DNA from: Campylobacterales bacterium | Lineage (GTDB): Bacteria > Campylobacterota_A > Desulfurellia > JAADFJ01 | Length of the DNA stretch: 9,688 nt | Direction: 5' to 3' | Assembly (NCBI GenBank): GCA_027080125.1 | Contig: JALWSW010000005.1 | Coordinates: 1 to 9,688 of the forward strand | Shown: piece after piece, positions 1-6,910 of the stretch | How positions within the stretch are numbered: position 1 is the stretch's first letter | Layout of the letters: every line of letters begins with the position of its first letter | Translations under genes and position numbers: made by a program | The notes under the pieces: model-generated | Told to the model about the DNA's origin: nothing | What the model saw: only the letters and a program-made list of their open reading frames with translations | Database searches by the model: none

Positions 1-732
1 CGCTTCTTCCATCAGTTTATCAGAAGCAGATTCAGCTTTTTGGTCCAGTTGTTCAAGTTCAGTTGCCGCGGCAGCATATTCCTGAAACGATTTTTTATAA
101 TTATCCAGCAAGCCGGAGAGCTTATCTTTGGTGTCAGATGAAATCTCCGGATTAGATGATATTTCAAGATATAAATTGTCCACTGCGCTATTCCATTGAT
201 TGAAGAATTTCTGCTTGCCTCTTATTATAAAATCTTTTTCATGACGACGCGCCATAAGCATCATGATTTTCAACTTATCAATATTTAGAATATTTACACT
301 GTTTTCGAATTTATGAATAGCGTCTCTCATCTTTGCCCTTATGCCTTCGTTCTCGGAAAGCCCTATACGTTTTATAAGCTCTATCTCTCTGTTTGCTGCC
401 AATTTTGAGGTATTGACATTTTTTATCGCTGCAGACAGATTGCCCACTCCGAGGCTCTTAAGCCTATTCATCTGCTTATTTAAAGCGGCAAAGCCATTAT
501 TCACCTTTTTTATATAACTCACATCTTTGCTATACCTGAAAAGATTCAGTTCTTTGGGCAGCAGTTTTGCCAATTCATCAATATTTGCCGAAAGAAATTC
601 GGTCTTTGAAGCATTATTGGCCTTATGGACAAAGAAACTTATCACTATCAGCACTGCAGCGAATATCCCAACAAGCATCAGCATATATGCTCTCACTTTT
701 ACCTTCAAATTAGCAGTTTTCACTTGACTCAT
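1..732 (-). CDS. Methyl-accepting chemotaxis protein, N-terminal part (runs off left edge)
   Basis: An open frame with no stop runs from an ATG at 732 to the window edge and gives 244 residues. A GGAGG ribosome site lies about 6 bases before the ATG. Residues 1-13 are basic and 16-35 form a membrane helix. From about residue 40 onward the protein is almost all amphipathic helix, as in a periplasmic four-helix-type ligand domain. The stretch around residues 124-172, with EGIRAKMRDAIHKFE and MLMARRHEKDF, resembles the helical bimodular (HBM) sensor domain of chemoreceptors. The second membrane helix and the signalling domain lie outside the window, so the MCP call rests on the sensor and on similarity to the MCP at 8648-9688. 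The expected role is to bind a small ligand in the periplasm and control the CheA kinase. The ligand cannot be told from the sequence. Confidence is high for a real gene and good for a chemoreceptor. Confidence 0.82.
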   Translation of the reverse strand, partial: MSQVKTANLKVKVRAYMLMLVGIFAAVLIVISFFVHKANNASKTEFLSANIDELAKLLPKELNLFRYSKDVSYIKKVNNGFAALNKQMNRLKSLGVGNLSAAIKNVNTSKLAANREIELIKRIGLSENEGIRAKMRDAIHKFENSVNILNIDKLKIMMLMARRHEKDFIIRGKQKFFNQWNSAVDNLYLEISSNPEISSDTKDKLSGLLDNYKKSFQEYAAAATELEQLDQKAESASDKLMEEA

Positions 733-1057
733 ACTATCCTCCTTCGGTTTTGATTTATGTTGTTAAAACGCTTAAATAAAAACAAATTCACACCCCGCAG
801 GTGTGAATGTAATAAAGATTGATTTTCTTTTTGATTAAAAAGATTAAGTATTTTTTTGAGGGGGGGGGTAGAAAGCAGAAACTAATAAGTTCATTTTTAG
901 GTATAAAACCATGACTATATGCCTGTTTTGAGATGCCGTTAAAAGCCAAAACCATCAGAACCGGTTCCTGCTGCTTTATATCATTAAGGTTAATTATATA
1001 TAATTTATATTTCATTGTACAAATAATACGATGATGAAATAGTTATTCACATTAGCC
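733..1057 (-). other. Intergenic region: putative small RNA or long leader, contains a G9 tract
   Basis: No convincing gene lies here. A 75-codon minus-strand frame (1015-788) has no ribosome site, an odd composition and no recognisable family, and its stop falls in the terminator stem. I treat it as non-coding or a relic. A run of nine G residues (860-868, nine C in the minus-strand transcript) is conspicuous in this AT-rich DNA. With a consensus promoter on one side and a terminator-like hairpin on the other, the region could give an RNA of roughly 250-270 nucleotides, or a leader of about 320 nucleotides for the MCP. I looked for the conserved cores of the c-di-GMP riboswitch and did not find them. 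Confidence 0.35.
773..808 (-). terminator. Hairpin with T-rich tail, probable intrinsic terminator or attenuator
   Basis: Bases 786-794 (ATTCACACC) pair perfectly with 800-808 around a five-base loop. Read on the minus strand, the hairpin is followed by TTGTTTTTATTT, the layout of a Rho-independent terminator. It lies 54 bases before the MCP start codon at 732 and downstream of the strong minus-strand promoter at 1058-1085. It would therefore either end a short transcript or attenuate an MCP leader. The stem has only four G/C pairs, so its strength is uncertain. Confidence 0.5.
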
Positions 1058-1085
1058 ATTATATGATATTTTACTTATATGTCAA
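1058..1085 (-). promoter_or_regulatory. Perfect sigma70-type promoter pointing left
   Basis: On the minus strand a TTGACA (-35, bases 1085-1080) is followed after 16 bases by TATAAT (-10, bases 1063-1058). Both hexamers match the consensus exactly. Transcription would start near 1051 and run toward the MCP whose start codon is at 732. No well-placed gene start follows closely, which leaves a long untranslated region that includes the hairpin at 786-808. Confidence 0.6.
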
Positions 1086-1236
1086 ATCAAGTTGCCTCTA
1101 ATTCAGCTCAAGCCTTAAATCTGTTGTAAATTCGCTTTCTGCTAAATTAAGATTTGCAATACCTGTACTTGTATAGTATTATTTGCATTGCTGCAGAGAT
1201 GCAACCGATAATTTAACGAAAAACAAGGAAAGAATA

Positions 1237-1581
1237 TTGAGAATATTGGATATCTACGTTGAAATATTAAGGGCTGTAATTGTTGCTCTTATCGTAATAA
1301 TATTACTTATGCATCATAAGCGGTCGGTATTAAGTAAAACCAAGGGCTGGAAATATATATTGGCAGGATTCATACTTATACTATTTGGGGCTTTTGAAGA
1401 TATAACGGACAATTTCAACAGCTTAAACCGCTTCATTTTTATTGGGCATACGGAATACGAAGCTTTTTTAGAGAAGATTGTAGGATATTTGGCGGGGTTT
1501 GTTGTTCTTGACTACGGAATATGGCTATGGATTCCGGAGATTTTACAAATAGACCGTCAAAGAGATGCCGAGAAATTGTAA
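1237..1581 (+). pseudogene. Membrane-anchor fragment of a broken GAF/HD-GYP/hemerythrin gene
   Basis: This frame encodes a hydrophobic module of 114 residues with three likely membrane helices. They lie around ILRAVIVALIVIILL, WKYILAGFILILFG and IVGYLAGFVVLDYGIWLW, and the loop between the last two carries DITDNF and EYEAFLEK. I chose the TTG at 1237 because AAGGAA lies 6 bases before it; a TTG at 1183 is in the same frame but has no ribosome site. The frame ends at a TAA (1579-1581), and the following codons continue in the same frame as AEIDRAIRDLL into the GAF domain. The simplest reading is that the TAA is a nonsense mutation in the linker of one longer sensor. As it stands, only a membrane peptide with no output domain would be made. 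The module resembles N-termini I associate with deltaproteobacterial sensor proteins, but I cannot name its family. Confidence 0.6.
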
Positions 1582-1596
1582 GCCGAGATCGATCGC

Positions 1597-1615
1597 GCCA
1601 TCAGAGATTTGCTTA
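1597..1615 (+). repeat. 19-base direct repeat, copy 1
   Basis: The 19 bases starting GCCATCAGAG are identical to bases 3035-3053. Both copies are read in the same codon phase and give AIRDLL. This copy lies 15 bases after the in-frame TAA that splits the sensor gene; the other lies inside the hemerythrin domain. Confidence 0.8.
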
Positions 1616-2337
1616 AGCTTTCATTATCTCAGCTCAAACTAAAAGATCAATTGCTTCAAATGCTGAAAATATTGAGCAAAATTTCCTTGTTTGAGGTCTT
1701 GCCTCAAGGCGCGGTTTTTCTGCCAAATGACAACGATGAACTTGTTATGGTGGCGAATTATCATCTTGCGCAACCACTGCTTAAAATATGTGAGAAAGTT
1801 AAATTTGGTAAGTGTCTATGCGGACTCGCCGCCAAAAACAGAAAAATTATATTTCGAAATTGTATAACAAAAGAGCACACAAATAGTTTCGATAAAATGC
1901 CGGAGCACGGCCACTATAATATACCTTTGGTGCACGAGAATGTATTGTTGGGTGTTATTGTTTTGTATGTGCCGCATGGACATATGCCCCATCCAAAAGA
2001 ATATGATTTTATGAAAATGTTAGGTGATACAATTGCAAATATAATTGCTAAAAAAACACTTGAAGAGAAAATAGCAATAAGTCATGCCGAAACTGAGGAG
2101 ATAAGAACACAAATGATACAAAGACTGCTTTATGCGGCTGAATTTAGAGACACCGAAACCGGTGATCATATTAAACGTATGACCGAATATGCCCTGACTA
2201 TTGGCAGGGAAATAGGGCTGACAGATAAACAACTTGCATTGCTAAGATTAGGTGCACCGATGCACGATATAGGTAAAGTAGGAATACCAGATGCTATTTG
2301 CTTAAACCAGGAAACTAACACCAAAGGAGTTTGGTGA
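1609..2337 (+). pseudogene. GAF domain plus first half of an HD-GYP domain, truncated by frameshift
   Basis: This piece continues the frame of the membrane fragment after the TAA and has no ribosome site of its own at 1609. Residues about 20-150 form a GAF sensor domain with KFGKCLCGLAA and PEHGHYNIPL, a Cys/His-rich GAF subtype common beside HD-GYP and GGDEF domains. The HD-GYP domain then starts: EFRDTETGDHIKRMTEYA is followed by MHDIGKVGIPDA, with the HD metal pair at 2263-2268. HD-GYP enzymes hydrolyse cyclic di-GMP. After IPDAICLN the frame turns to nonsense and stops at TGA 2335-2337. The expected continuation, LKPG then KLTPKEFGEMKRH, is present at 2301-2347 but spread over two other frames. 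Restoring one T in ATTTG (2296-2300) and one A in GGAAAC (2310-2315) rebuilds the family consensus exactly. The fragment lacks the GYP half and should be inactive as a phosphodiesterase. Confidence 0.75.
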
Positions 2338-2338
2338 G

Positions 2339-3175
2339 ATGAAAAGGCATACGATTATTGGTGCCAAGCTTTTGAAAGGTCGGGAAGAAACATTTAGTGC
2401 AGCACGCGCTATCGCTTTGACGCATCATGAAAGGTGGGATGGAAGCGGGTATCCTGGAGGTTTAAAGGGAGACAATATTCCTTTGCTGGGTAGAATATGT
2501 GCAGTCGCCGATGTCTTTGATGCTTTGACCTCTGAAAGACCATATAAGACGGCATGGACACCACAGCAAGCGTTTAATTTCATAAAAGATCAGCGTGGCA
2601 AGCAGTTTGATCCGTATATAGCGGATGCGTTTATAAGTTGTAAAAATACAATAATGGGTATTTATATGATGTACCGAAACGGGCAATACGGCGATATGCA
2701 GTATGATTACCTAAATATGGATGATAATCCTCAGGGGTGGCTGTCGTGGAATAACAGTCTGTCCATAGGTATAAAACATATTGACATGCAGCATAAATAT
2801 TTAATCACCATTATCAATAAACTTTATGATGCTGTTGAGAGCGGCAATGAGGCGAATATCGTGATTCCAATAATAAATCAACTGTTTGAATATGGCAACA
2901 TTCATTTTAAATCTGAGGAACAGGTGATGCGAGATTATAATTACCCCGCGATTGAGTCTCACCGCATACTCCATGAAGATTTCATTAATAAGGTTAAGAG
3001 CTATAGACAATTGATTACAGAATTTCCATTGGTTGCCATCAGAGATTTGCTTATTTTTTTACGAGAATGGTTTAGTAGGCATACAGAGAAAGAAGACTCA
3101 AAAATTGCCAAGTATGTATCCATGGCAAGTGAAGAGGTCCAGGCCGAAATAGGTGCTCAACGGAAAGCAGGGTAA
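2339..3175 (+). pseudogene. Second half of HD-GYP domain fused to a hemerythrin domain
   Basis: This frame of 278 residues starts in mid-domain. It carries HHERWDGSGYPGG (residues 29-41), the GYP signature, and ADVFDALTSERPYK (57-70). A bacterial hemerythrin domain follows at about residues 134-260 and binds a diiron centre that senses or carries O2 or NO. All seven usual iron ligands are present: H152, H189, E193, H208, H212, H248 and D253. The ATG at 2339 happens to have AAGGAG (2324-2329) 9 bases before it, and the upstream TGA ends 1 base away. Re-initiation could therefore give a separate protein whose hemerythrin part may still fold, although its HD half is on the other piece. The ancestor was probably one protein of about 650 residues: membrane anchor, GAF, HD-GYP, hemerythrin. 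It would have been an oxygen- or redox-tuned c-di-GMP phosphodiesterase. Confidence 0.72.
3035..3053 (+). repeat. 19-base direct repeat, copy 2
   Basis: Identical to bases 1597-1615 and in the same codon phase (AIRDLL), here inside the hemerythrin domain between its third and fourth helices. The flanking bases differ on both sides, so the match is exactly 19 bases. Confidence 0.8.
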
Positions 3176-3306
3176 GCCTTTGTTCCCTGCGTTTTTAATA
3201 AAAGAATGCTTTCGGTTAATTAAGGAAGGCAGTCTTTCTGATGACGAAATAGCCAAACTATTGCAAAAGCATTGGAAAATTGCCGCCATATCTAAAGCAG
3301 AGGCAG
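3176..3306 (+). other. Unassigned degenerate stretch after the hemerythrin gene
   Basis: An overlapping frame (3153-3350) reads LFPAFLIKECFRLIKEG then SDDEIAKLLQKHWK. This looks protein-like, with charged helix-forming residues, but it has no ribosome site and I do not recognise a family. It overlaps the end of the hemerythrin frame and passes into the transposase remnant in another frame. It is best read as a fragment of a lost gene or mobile element. Confidence 0.3.
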
Positions 3307-3465
3307 ATAGTAAAAAAGGGAGTTCAAAAGATGCTGCAGATGGTGCTTGATAACGAGATTGCCGAGTATATAGATGCTCACAGCAATCTTGTAGATGAAA
3401 ACAACAGAAGGATTATTGTGAGAAACGGATATTCACCCAAATGGATGATTATATCCGGCATGTGA
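3307..3465 (+). pseudogene. N-terminal remnant of an IS256-type (Mutator-like) transposase
   Basis: The frame reads VKKGVQKMLQMVLDNEIAEY, then a spacer, then VDENNRRIIVRNGYSPK and a stop at 3463-3465. This matches the start of IS256-family transposases, where a helical stretch with a conserved EVAEFL-like core precedes an RNGY motif. The usual protein is about 400 residues, with a DDE catalytic core that is wholly absent here. No proper start codon or ribosome site precedes the fragment. I saw no IS256 terminal repeats, so this is dead debris and not a mobile unit. It lies directly beside the broken HD-GYP gene, which fits a decaying accessory patch. The family call rests on pattern memory of a short stretch. 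Confidence 0.55.
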
Positions 3466-3661
3466 GATATCAATATAACCTACATTCCTCTCTTTTTGAA
3501 CATCTTTTTCCGAAAATAACTCCGATGTTTTTGCGGATTTTTGAAGTTTTGGCGTCTATCTATTTCCGAAAAAAGTGTCCAATGTCTGCCGAATACAGAC
3601 TTAGCATAAAATACGGATTTAAATATATTCAGAATAAAGCTTAATCTTAATAGTAAAAAAT
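3466..3661. repeat. Non-coding stretch with degenerate direct repeats, possible insertion-sequence end
   Basis: No credible gene is present; a 67-codon plus-strand frame here looks random. Two related blocks occur 57 bases apart: TTCCGAAAATAACTCC starting at 3508 and TTCCGAAAAAAGTGTCC starting at 3565. A weaker GTCTGCCGAATAC follows. Short multiple direct repeats of this kind are typical of IS21-family ends, but no IS21 genes are seen. The convergent 3' ends of the plus-strand debris and of hemY meet here, and no strong terminator is visible for hemY. Confidence 0.3.
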
Positions 3662-4990
3662 TCAGCTAATACAGCTAATAATGGAAACAGCCGCCCTTTT
3701 CCCTGCGCTTACGCAGTCGTTTAAGCCTATGCCTCGAAACGCATTGCCGATTATTCTCAAGCCTTCATGACGGCGCTCTGCGCCATCAATAGTCGCGACA
3801 ACATCCTTGTGATTCATAAGATATTGCGGTATCGCTTTTTTGTGACGGATAATCTTGACAACATCAGGCTCAATTTCCAGATTCATCGTCCGTTTTAGCT
3901 CCTCAGAAGCCATATTGATAACCTCTTTTTCCTCTTTTTCCGCAATATAGGCTAATCTGGCACCTCCAAGAATTACCCTTATGAGCGAATGGCCTGTCGC
4001 AGCCCTCGGAAAAATCGATGAGTCCCAAAGCACGCCGATTGCCGAACGCATATCATCAAGCGCAAAAAGAAATCCGAACCCGTCAAGATCAAGTTTTCTG
4101 TTATACCCGAAGGCAACAACATCAATCGGCGCATAATTTATCATGCCGGCTGCTTGGGCAATATCCTTATCGAAACTGTCACTTATCTTTGATAGCTCAT
4201 AAGCCGGCAGTGCAGAAATCAGCCGTCTTGTTGATACTATTCCGCCGCTGGTTTCAACCACAAACAGTTTGCCGTCTTTTTTTATCGAGAACGCCTCAGT
4301 ATTTAACTTTATCTTGATTCCTTTTGAAATGCCTGCGCTCATTTGGGTTAATCCGCCAGTGAAACTGGTGAGTTTTCCTCCTCCGAAAGCAGCTGCATCG
4401 GATGATTTTTTAAGCTTTATCAAAGCCTTAAAAAGCGATCCGTAATCTCGCTCAAGCTCCTTTATTCTCCTGAAAGCTGACTCTACGCTCATTGTATCCG
4501 GATCTCCCGCATAAACACCTGTAGCCATCGGTCCAATAAGTTTGTTTAGCGCCTCTTTGCCGAATCTTCTTTTGACAAAATCTGCCAATGTCTCATCGGA
4601 CTCTTTTTTTTCAACAAACGGCTCGGCAGCAAGACGCAATTTTCCGGCAAGCGAAAGAAGCGGCGATTTTATAAATGCAATCGGTGAAAACGGCAGTTCA
4701 TAAAGCCTGCTGCCGGAGAAGATAAACCGTTTTTCAGCCTTTTCGTTTGCCCTGACAAGCTCTTGTAAGAGCGAGGATTTTTCAACCAGTTCCAAGGTAT
4801 CGGGTTTGTTGTCCAAAAATCCGTTCGGTCCTTCCTCTATAATAAAATCCGCCACTTTGCTTGTGTGAGCTTTTCCTCCGAGATAGCTGTTTTTTTCAAT
4901 AACAAGCGGCTCTATACCGTTTAGTTTAAGAAATCTTGCAGCCGAAAGCCCGGAAATGCCTGCTCCCAAGATAACAGCGTCGTAAATCAT
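3662..4990 (-). CDS. hemY: HemY-type protoporphyrinogen/coproporphyrinogen oxidase (HemG/CgoX)
   Basis: A flavoprotein of 442 residues, the usual family length. It removes six electrons from a porphyrinogen to give the porphyrin and normally uses O2 through FAD. The N-terminus has the dinucleotide fold GAGISG (9-14) with E32 at the end of the second strand, and EEGPNGF (52-58). GVLWDSSIFP lies in the substrate half, and GNAFRGIGLNDCVSAG (415-430) is the C-terminal FAD signature. The start ATG overlaps the hemH stop as ATGA, and AAGGAG (4999-5004) lies 8 bases before it inside hemH. It is the last gene of the operon. Whether the substrate is protoporphyrinogen IX or coproporphyrinogen III cannot be read by eye. 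No coproporphyrinogen oxidase is nearby and an AhbD-like decarboxylase is, which favours coproporphyrinogen III. The family is firm; the substrate is inference. Confidence 0.92.
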   Translation of the reverse strand: MIYDAVILGAGISGLSAARFLKLNGIEPLVIEKNSYLGGKAHTSKVADFIIEEGPNGFLDNKPDTLELVEKSSLLQELVRANEKAEKRFIFSGSRLYELPFSPIAFIKSPLLSLAGKLRLAAEPFVEKKESDETLADFVKRRFGKEALNKLIGPMATGVYAGDPDTMSVESAFRRIKELERDYGSLFKALIKLKKSSDAAAFGGGKLTSFTGGLTQMSAGISKGIKIKLNTEAFSIKKDGKLFVVETSGGIVSTRRLISALPAYELSKISDSFDKDIAQAAGMINYAPIDVVAFGYNRKLDLDGFGFLFALDDMRSAIGVLWDSSIFPRAATGHSLIRVILGGARLAYIAEKEEKEVINMASEELKRTMNLEIEPDVVKIIRHKKAIPQYLMNHKDVVATIDGAERRHEGLRIIGNAFRGIGLNDCVSAGKRAAVSIISCIS

Positions 4991-5913
4991 AACCCTTTCT
5001 CCTTTAATTTCTCAGCAAGCAGTCTCACAAATTTTTCCTCATCGTTCGGACAATCAGCCCTGAGAAAAGCGGCTGCGCCATATTTATTGGCAAGTGATTT
5101 ATAAAGCAGATCGATCTCATAAATTGTTTCCGAATTATCGATAATAAAGCTAATCGGGACCACTATTATCGGCAGATGCCTCTTCGAGAGCTCTGCAACC
5201 TTATCGAGGGTTGCCGGAGCAAACCATTTTACCGGTCCTAATTTTGATTGAAAAGCAAGCTCGCTTCTGTATTCGGAAAAACGTTTTGCCAAAAGCTCGG
5301 CGCTCTCTTTTACCTGTTTTATATACGGATCGCCGGTTTTCTTTACCAAAGAGATCGGAAGAGAATGAGCGGAAAATAGGAGAACCGCTTTTTTTCTCAA
5401 ATCCTTTGGAAGCTTTTTGAGTGCATCATCAATTTTTTGCGCAACAATATCGATATATCGCGCATCTTTATAAAAGGTGTCGATCTTTACCGCTTTTTTT
5501 GCAACTTCTCCAAATCTATCCATAAAAGAGGCAATTGTTGTGCAGGAAAACTGAGGAAAAAGTGAAACTATGAAAATCTTTTTATAATTTTCAAGCGTAT
5601 CTATCAGTTCTTCAATTTTAGGGCTCGTATATCTCATTGCAAAAAAAAGATCCGCATCAACAAGATTTCCGAGTTTTTTTACAATGGAACGGGTATAAGA
5701 AAGAACCGGCGAAGGACCCGAATGTTTCAATATGCCGTATGTTTTAGGTGATCTCAGAGAGATGATAAGTATAGCGAGCAAAAACCGCGCAAATCGGTTG
5801 TAGGGCATAATCCTTTTATCGGTAAACATTCCCCAGAGAAAAATAGGGATATCGGAAACCTTTGAAATACCGCCTGTTGAAACAATCACAACAGCGTTAG
5901 AGAGGTTTTTCAC
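4987..5913 (-). CDS. hemH: Ferrochelatase (protoporphyrin or coproporphyrin type)
   Basis: This enzyme inserts Fe2+ into a porphyrin, here presumably in the cytosol or at the membrane face. I place the start at the GTG at 5913-5911, one base after the hemE stop (TAAaGTG). This gives 308 residues, the normal bacterial length; an ATG at 5991 would add 26 unrelated residues inside hemE. Catalytic FSAHSLP has its histidine at residue 183, and SETIYEID has its glutamate at 262. AMRYTSPKIEE, SLFPQFSCTT and LGPVKWFAPAT are further family blocks. No C-terminal extension or iron-sulfur cysteine cluster is seen. The N-terminus reads VVIVSTGGI where many family members have LLNLGGP, so the porphyrin-side loop is divergent. 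There is no clear ribosome site, so translation is probably coupled to hemE. It may act as a coproporphyrin ferrochelatase (CpfC) given its neighbours. Confidence 0.93.
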   Translation of the reverse strand: MKNLSNAVVIVSTGGISKVSDIPIFLWGMFTDKRIMPYNRFARFLLAILIISLRSPKTYGILKHSGPSPVLSYTRSIVKKLGNLVDADLFFAMRYTSPKIEELIDTLENYKKIFIVSLFPQFSCTTIASFMDRFGEVAKKAVKIDTFYKDARYIDIVAQKIDDALKKLPKDLRKKAVLLFSAHSLPISLVKKTGDPYIKQVKESAELLAKRFSEYRSELAFQSKLGPVKWFAPATLDKVAELSKRHLPIIVVPISFIIDNSETIYEIDLLYKSLANKYGAAAFLRADCPNDEEKFVRLLAEKLKEKGL

Positions 5914-5914
5914 T

Positions 5915-6910
5915 TTATTGTTGATTATGAATCCAATCGACCAGCCGTTTGAGTTTTTCCTGATCGGTATCAGGCAAAACGCCATGCCCAAAATTTACAA
6001 TATATCTATCAGTCGGAAGCTCTTTTAGCAGAGTCCCCTGCTTTTCCGTGATAGTTGAAAAATCCGCAAACATAATTGCCGGGTCGAGATTTCCCTGCAC
6101 AGAACCGGTAAATTCGGAAGCAAACTTTACAATATCGGTTCTCCAGTCGCAGCTTATACAGTTTGCCGGCAATTTACTCAATAGCTCCGACAGATGAGAC
6201 GAACCACCGCCGGCATAATAGATTACAGGCGCAAATCTGCCTACTTTGGAGACAATTCGTTTTACAGAGGGAAAAATCCGCTCTCTGTAGATATCAGCAG
6301 GCAAAACTCCAGCCCAGCTATCAAAGAGCTGAACCGCATCGACTCCTGCTCTTATCTGAAACATCAGATAATCGATAATCATTTTCTCAAGCTCAAAAAA
6401 TTCCTCAGATGGCATTTGATACATCAGTTTTCTTGCAGCGGCGTATTGATTCTTGCTGTTTGCTCCTCTCAGATAACAGATAAGCGTAAAGGGCGCGCCT
6501 GAGAAACCAAGCAACGGCCTGTCTTTGAGCTCGCCTTTTATATTTGAGATTGTTTTTGCCATAAAATCAAGCGACCCGCCAAAGCCATGAAATTCAAAAT
6601 CGGACCCAAAATCAACAACCGGCGTCACATCTTTTGAAAACTTCACATCAACCCCGGCTGCTTCAAGCGGAATTAAGATATCGGAAAACAGGATTGCCGC
6701 ATCCACATCCAACTGTTTTACCGGCATAAGCGTAATTTCGGTAGCAAGCTCAGGGCTATGGCATAGCGTCAGAAAATCATACCTGTCTTTCAATCGCCTG
6801 TAATCGGCTAAAACCCTGCCGGCTTGTCTCATAAACCAGACCGGTCTGTAAGCTGGTTTTCTTTTTTTCAGAATATCTAAAAGCGCAAATCTGTTTTGCC
6901 CCGGATTCAT
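5915..6910 (-). CDS. hemE: Uroporphyrinogen decarboxylase
   Basis: HemE removes the four acetate carboxyls of uroporphyrinogen III to give coproporphyrinogen III, the branch to haem. I choose the ATG at 6910 because it overlaps the ahbD stop as ATGA and places the first family motif where expected. The ATG at 6946 would add 12 residues inside ahbD. The protein is 331 residues, slightly short of the usual 340-355. PVWFMRQAGR (23-32) supplies the substrate-binding arginines, and FSDILIP (75-81) holds the catalytic aspartate D77. FDSWAG, CDWRTDI, VQGNLDP and VNFGHGVLP near the C-terminus are diagnostic. There is no obvious Shine-Dalgarno site, as expected for translational coupling to ahbD. Presence of HemE means haem is made, at least to this point, by the classical branch and not only through sirohaem. 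Confidence 0.96.
   Translation of the reverse strand: MNPGQNRFALLDILKKRKPAYRPVWFMRQAGRVLADYRRLKDRYDFLTLCHSPELATEITLMPVKQLDVDAAILFSDILIPLEAAGVDVKFSKDVTPVVDFGSDFEFHGFGGSLDFMAKTISNIKGELKDRPLLGFSGAPFTLICYLRGANSKNQYAAARKLMYQMPSEEFFELEKMIIDYLMFQIRAGVDAVQLFDSWAGVLPADIYRERIFPSVKRIVSKVGRFAPVIYYAGGGSSHLSELLSKLPANCISCDWRTDIVKFASEFTGSVQGNLDPAIMFADFSTITEKQGTLLKELPTDRYIVNFGHGVLPDTDQEKLKRLVDWIHNQQ

Noticed and set aside
788..1015. 75-codon minus-strand open frame
   Set aside because: No ribosome site, no recognisable family, passes through a G9 tract, and its stop lies inside the terminator stem. Kept only as part of the possible non-coding RNA region.
733..1182. Cyclic di-GMP riboswitch in the MCP leader
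   Set aside because: The conserved core and tetraloop-receptor patterns were not found on either strand.
2296..2320. Programmed ribosomal frameshift as an explanation of the split HD-GYP
   Set aside because: CTTAAAC is only a weak slippery site, and two successive -1 slips would be needed to restore the domain. Mutation or sequencing error is simpler.
3441..3644. 67-codon plus-strand frame after the transposase remnant
   Set aside because: No ribosome site or family resemblance; it covers the repeat blocks.
4018..4317. 99-codon plus-strand frame
   Set aside because: Antisense to hemY, no ribosome site, low-quality composition.
6163..6502. Plus-strand frames of 71 and 102 codons
   Set aside because: They are antisense to hemE, which has full family motifs.
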